From NCBI GenBank assembly GCA_029856635.1, contig JAHKLH010000078.1, positions 1 through 7,366 of the forward strand: 7,366 bases of DNA, in the 5' to 3' direction. Below are positions 5,504 to 7,366 of the stretch, piece after piece. Source of the stretch: Candidatus Njordarchaeota archaeon. Lineage in GTDB: Archaea; Asgardarchaeota; Njordarchaeia; Njordarchaeales; JAHKLH01. Every line of letters starts with the position of its first letter. The first letter of the stretch is position 1. Below the pieces are notes generated by a model, which saw only the letters and a list, made by a program, of their open reading frames with translations, was not told where the DNA came from and searched no databases. The translations under genes were made by a program, and so were the position numbers.

Positions 5504-6139
5504 ATGAGTCAGTTGAAATATTTCATTACTTCTTTTATCATAATCATATTCATCTGCATCACTTTTGCAATATTATTCTCAATGCATCCGATGATAAACA
5601 TCATAATTAAACGAAGATGGAACTCTGCATTAGCTAAAGAAGCCCTAATATTTGTTGAATCTGGAAATCTAACGAAAAGATTACCAAAAGATCTCAAGGA
5701 TGATATTTTTGATAACACTACTTTAGAAAATATTTACTCCGATATTTATCTACGAGTTTTAAGGAACATTCCCAGAAAACGTTTTACTAGAATTAAAATT
5801 AACTACACAGCAGAATCAATTGAGGGATATATAAACCTAATAATTGATGTTAATAATAGCAAAGTTTTGATCACTATTAATCCCATAAACGATGAGAAAT
5901 CTCAAGCTATAGAAATTCCAGTTATAGACTGGTCTTCTGTTTTATACAATAATACTACTGATATTATTCATCCAACGGAAAACATTAACATAAGTTTTAA
6001 TGGTGTTTTTCTTCAAATGAGTTTGTCACAGATATATGAAGATCAAATAGTCTATGGAAGTATTCATGACCAAATATTATTATTTGACAGAAAACTCAAC
6101 ATTGTTCTTATCTTTGTGCTTATTTGCATATTATCATAA
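5504..6139 (+). CDS. Membrane-anchored protein of unknown function, rich in N-glycosylation sequons
   Basis: Unrecognised, 211 residues. A long hydrophobic segment at about 7-25 serves as signal anchor or signal peptide. A mixed alpha/beta domain of about 165 residues follows, and a short hydrophobic end (199-210, NIVLIFVLICIL) runs into the stop codon. Seven N-X-S/T sequons occur between the two segments, at N55, N71, N100, N117, N149, N150 and N162, which suits a domain outside the cell. Against this, KRR (36-38) follows the first helix while only K5 precedes it, and the positive-inside rule would then put the domain in the cytoplasm. Two membrane segments flanking a domain resemble the sensor half of a receptor, but no HAMP, kinase or methyl-accepting part follows. 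The start is ATG 5504, with weak GGATG upstream and a TATA box suggesting a very short leader. Confidence 0.7.
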   Translation: MSQLKYFITSFIIIIFICITFAILFSMHPMINIIIKRRWNSALAKEALIFVESGNLTKRLPKDLKDDIFDNTTLENIYSDIYLRVLRNIPRKRFTRIKINYTAESIEGYINLIIDVNNSKVLITINPINDEKSQAIEIPVIDWSSVLYNNTTDIIHPTENINISFNGVFLQMSLSQIYEDQIVYGSIHDQILLFDRKLNIVLIFVLICILS

Positions 6140-6190
6140 ATCTTAAAACAATAATCAAAACGTTAATAGGATTACCCTAGATGTAAGTAT

Positions 6191-6229
6191 GTTATATATC
6201 TGTTGTAAACATTTTATTAATTTGTAAAC
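6191..6229 (+). promoter_or_regulatory. Promoter and direct repeats of the toxin-antitoxin operon
   Basis: GTTATATATC (6191-6200) is a good TATA-like box. It would place initiation near 6222, with a leader of about 28 nt. TTGTAAAC occurs twice downstream (6203-6210 and 6222-6229), 19 bp apart, in the interval between the box and the proposed start site. Ribbon-helix-helix antitoxins commonly repress their own operon by binding repeats in this position, so these are candidate operators. The link to the antitoxin is inferred. Confidence 0.4.
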
Positions 6230-6250
6230 TAAATAAAAAAGGGAATAAAT

Positions 6251-6568
6251 ATGTCGCAAGTGATATCAACGCGCGTACCAAGTAATATTGTAGAAGATAT
6301 AGAATTCATTGCAAAAGTTGAGAAATTAGATAAATCATCAGTTATTAGAAAACTACTCATTGAGGCTATTAATGAATGGAAGAAAAAGTATGCTCTTAAA
6401 TTATACAAAGATGGAAAAATTACATTGTGGAAAGCAGCTAAAATTGCTGGATTATCTCTGTGGGAATTCATGGAGTTGTTGGCATCCGAGGGAATCAATT
6501 TAAATTACACTGTTGATGAATTAATGGAAGATTTCAAGGCTGTGCTAAATGAGAAAAATCGTGAGTAA
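6251..6568 (+). CDS. UPF0175 family antitoxin with N-terminal ribbon-helix-helix domain
   Basis: Probable antitoxin of the pair with the PIN-like gene that follows. Residues 3-46 form a ribbon-helix-helix: strand VISTRVP, then helices NIVEDIEFIAKVEKL and SSVIRKLLIEAINEWKKKY. Such domains dimerise and bind operator DNA. Residues 47-82 match UPF0175: ALKLYKDGKITLWKAAKIAGLSLWEF reads as a helix-turn-helix in the usual YKxGKITLWKAA context, with ASEGI after it. The C-terminal tail (86-105, acidic) is the likely toxin-binding part. The length of 105 is normal. The gene overlaps the toxin start by 20 nt, so the two are translationally coupled. The start is ATG 6251, with only a weak GGGA upstream at 6241-6244. 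Confidence 0.87.
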   Translation: MSQVISTRVPSNIVEDIEFIAKVEKLDKSSVIRKLLIEAINEWKKKYALKLYKDGKITLWKAAKIAGLSLWEFMELLASEGINLNYTVDELMEDFKAVLNEKNRE

Positions 6569-7070
6569 TGCTTCTCCGTTAATCTATTTAGCTAAGGCGT
6601 CTCTTCTTTCTATTCTGCTTCATATATACGATGAAATACAAATTCCAATGAGTGTAAAAATAGAATGCGTTGATGAAGGGCTTCGTAAGGGATATATTGA
6701 TGCTGCAATAATAAAGAAGTATATTGATGATGGAGTTATAAGAGTACATAATCTAGACAAAGAAACAAAGAAAAGAGCTGAATTAATATCTAGAATGTTT
6801 GATTTAGAAGTTGGCGAATCTGAAGTAATAAGTCTCGCAATTAATAAAGGAGAAAATGAAGTGCTAATTGATGAAAAAAGAGCGCGAAAAGTAGCTAAAT
6901 TATTTGGACTTACGCCTCGAGGAACTCTCTACTTAATATTTGTGGCAGTTAAGAATGGTTTTCTATCTAAGAAAGAAGCAATTAAGAAAGTAAATGATTT
7001 AATTGATAAGAACTTCAGAATAGATATAAAAGTGTATAGGAAATTTTTAGAATTACTCGAAGCTTTGTAG
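6549..7070 (+). CDS. DUF3368 PIN-like toxin (VapC-type ribonuclease family)
   Basis: Probable toxin; PIN-domain VapC toxins are Mg-dependent ribonucleases. DUF3368 features are the N-terminal SNASPLIYLAKA (6-17), IPMSVKIECVDEG (32-44), VGESEVISLA (88-97), VLIDEKRARKVA (105-116) and GLTPRGTLYLI (120-130). Likely metal-binding acids are E90 or E92 and D108, with E109 nearby. The position where most PIN proteins have the first catalytic aspartate is N7 here. Archaeal DUF3368 proteins with asparagine at this place are, as I recall, not rare, so activity is not excluded. The 173 residues are full length, with no frameshift. The start lies inside the antitoxin gene (20-nt overlap, different frame), the usual order of antitoxin first. 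No ribosome-binding site of its own is obvious. Confidence 0.85.
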   Translation: MRKIVSNASPLIYLAKASLLSILLHIYDEIQIPMSVKIECVDEGLRKGYIDAAIIKKYIDDGVIRVHNLDKETKKRAELISRMFDLEVGESEVISLAINKGENEVLIDEKRARKVAKLFGLTPRGTLYLIFVAVKNGFLSKKEAIKKVNDLIDKNFRIDIKVYRKFLELLEAL

Positions 7071-7089
7071 GAAATTCCTAAAAAAAAGC

Positions 7090-7132
7090 AAGTGATTACT
7101 TTCAATGCACATGACTTTTTAGTAATTCACTT
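7090..7132 (+). repeat. 11-bp stem-loop downstream of the toxin gene
   Basis: AAGTGATTACT (7090-7100) pairs with AGTAATTCACTT (7121-7132) along its full length, with one bulged base and a 20-nt loop. It begins 20 nt after the toxin stop and is the longest hairpin I see in the window. It may protect or end the operon mRNA; the loop contains a run of T. The small palindrome TAGGAA-A-TTCCTA at 7068-7080 spans the stop codon just before it. Confidence 0.5.
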
Positions 7133-7316
7133 AATAATTTCAATCTCAAAACTATAACTTTTTAGTTTAGTATTCTTATACTACTACATGAGCATTTTTA
7201 CTTGCCTTTTTATTTATTAAAACAATACTTATAGATTTGAGAACGCTCAAGACGACTCTTTTGCACATTTTGTTGCGAATTTTCTCGCTTTCTTTGATCA
7301 TTAATTTGGTTGAAAA
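7133..7316. other. Non-coding interval with small hairpins and T-tracts
   Basis: No credible ORF starts here on either strand. The stretch holds two tight inverted repeats, TAGTAT-TCTT-ATACTA (7168-7183) and TTGAG-AACG-CTCAA (7237-7250). It also has the T-rich run CATTTTTACTTGCCTTTTTA (7193-7212), a plausible terminator for the toxin-antitoxin operon. No tRNA arms, CRISPR repeat or C/D box pair was seen. Confidence 0.5.
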
Positions 7317-7366
7317 CTAATGCAAACCACCGTGCACAATTTCAGAAACTCTTAAAATATGCTCAA
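7317..7366 (-). CDS. Possible 3' end of a minus-strand gene entering from the right
   Basis: Read on the minus strand, the frame ending at the TAG at 7319-7317 is open to the window edge and gives EHILRVSEIVHGGLH. The composition is protein-like (an amphipathic I/L/V pattern), but 15 codons are too few to identify or to exclude chance. It would be convergent with the toxin-antitoxin operon. Confidence 0.2.
   Translation of the reverse strand, partial: EHILRVSEIVHGGLH

Noticed and set aside
7161..7173. TTTAGTTTAGTAT also present in reverse at 4534-4546
   Set aside because: A 13-base match between two AT-rich intergenic stretches is expected a few times by chance in a window this size, and the contexts differ.
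1..7366. CRISPR array, tRNA/rRNA, transposase, phage or defence operon
   Set aside because: No regularly spaced repeats, no tRNA-like arms with conserved T-loop sequence, and no transposase, integrase, nuclease or helicase motif was found beyond the PIN-like toxin. The only defence-related unit supported is the UPF0175-DUF3368 pair, which is a known type.

Overview
The window is AT-rich (roughly one third G+C by eye) and archaeal. The clearest marker is an intact replication factor C small subunit of the archaeal/eukaryotic type. Supporting signs are TATA/BRE-like boxes upstream of several genes, GGTG/GAGGT/AGGTGAT ribosome-binding sites, TTG as well as ATG starts, and a UPF0175-DUF3368 toxin-antitoxin pair of a kind frequent in archaea. 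RfcS and the gene mix suggest a TACK-type archaeon, but I cannot place it in a phylum from this stretch.

Layout, left to right on the + strand unless noted. (1) 3-837: a four-helix membrane protein that probably begins before the window, overlapped by a small protein with one hydrophobic segment and a winged-helix-like C-terminus. A hairpin followed by a T-rich tract comes next. (2) 985-1974: rfcS, the clamp-loader small subunit; no large-subunit gene is beside it. (3) 2030-4179: a two-gene operon with a 4-nt overlap. It encodes a CCG-domain (HdrB/GlcF/LutA-like) protein and a GlcD-like FAD-linked 2-hydroxyacid dehydrogenase. They probably work together: the flavoprotein oxidises a 2-hydroxyacid and the cysteine-rich protein passes on the electrons. 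(4) 4182-4520 on the minus strand: a small membrane protein made of two tandem copies of a two-helix unit, convergent with the operon. (5) 4521-4776: a divergent control region with two perfect inverted repeats and a good BRE/TATA box. (6) 4777-5340: a PfpI/DJ-1 family protein. (7) 5504-6139: an unrecognised membrane-anchored protein rich in N-glycosylation sequons. (8) 6251-7070: the toxin-antitoxin operon. (9) 7071-7366: non-coding DNA with several hairpin-capable repeats and T-tracts. At the edge there may be the last 15 codons of a minus-strand gene.

Most of the window is ordinary archaeal chromosome. The points most worth a second look are: the CCG protein whose first domain appears to have lost all its cysteines; the internally duplicated membrane protein; the inverted repeats between genes 4 and 6; the sequon-rich protein with a very short C-terminal membrane segment; the possible membrane-linked winged-helix protein; and the structured DNA after the toxin gene. 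I found no CRISPR array, transposase, tRNA or rRNA gene, and no convincing new multi-gene defence system.
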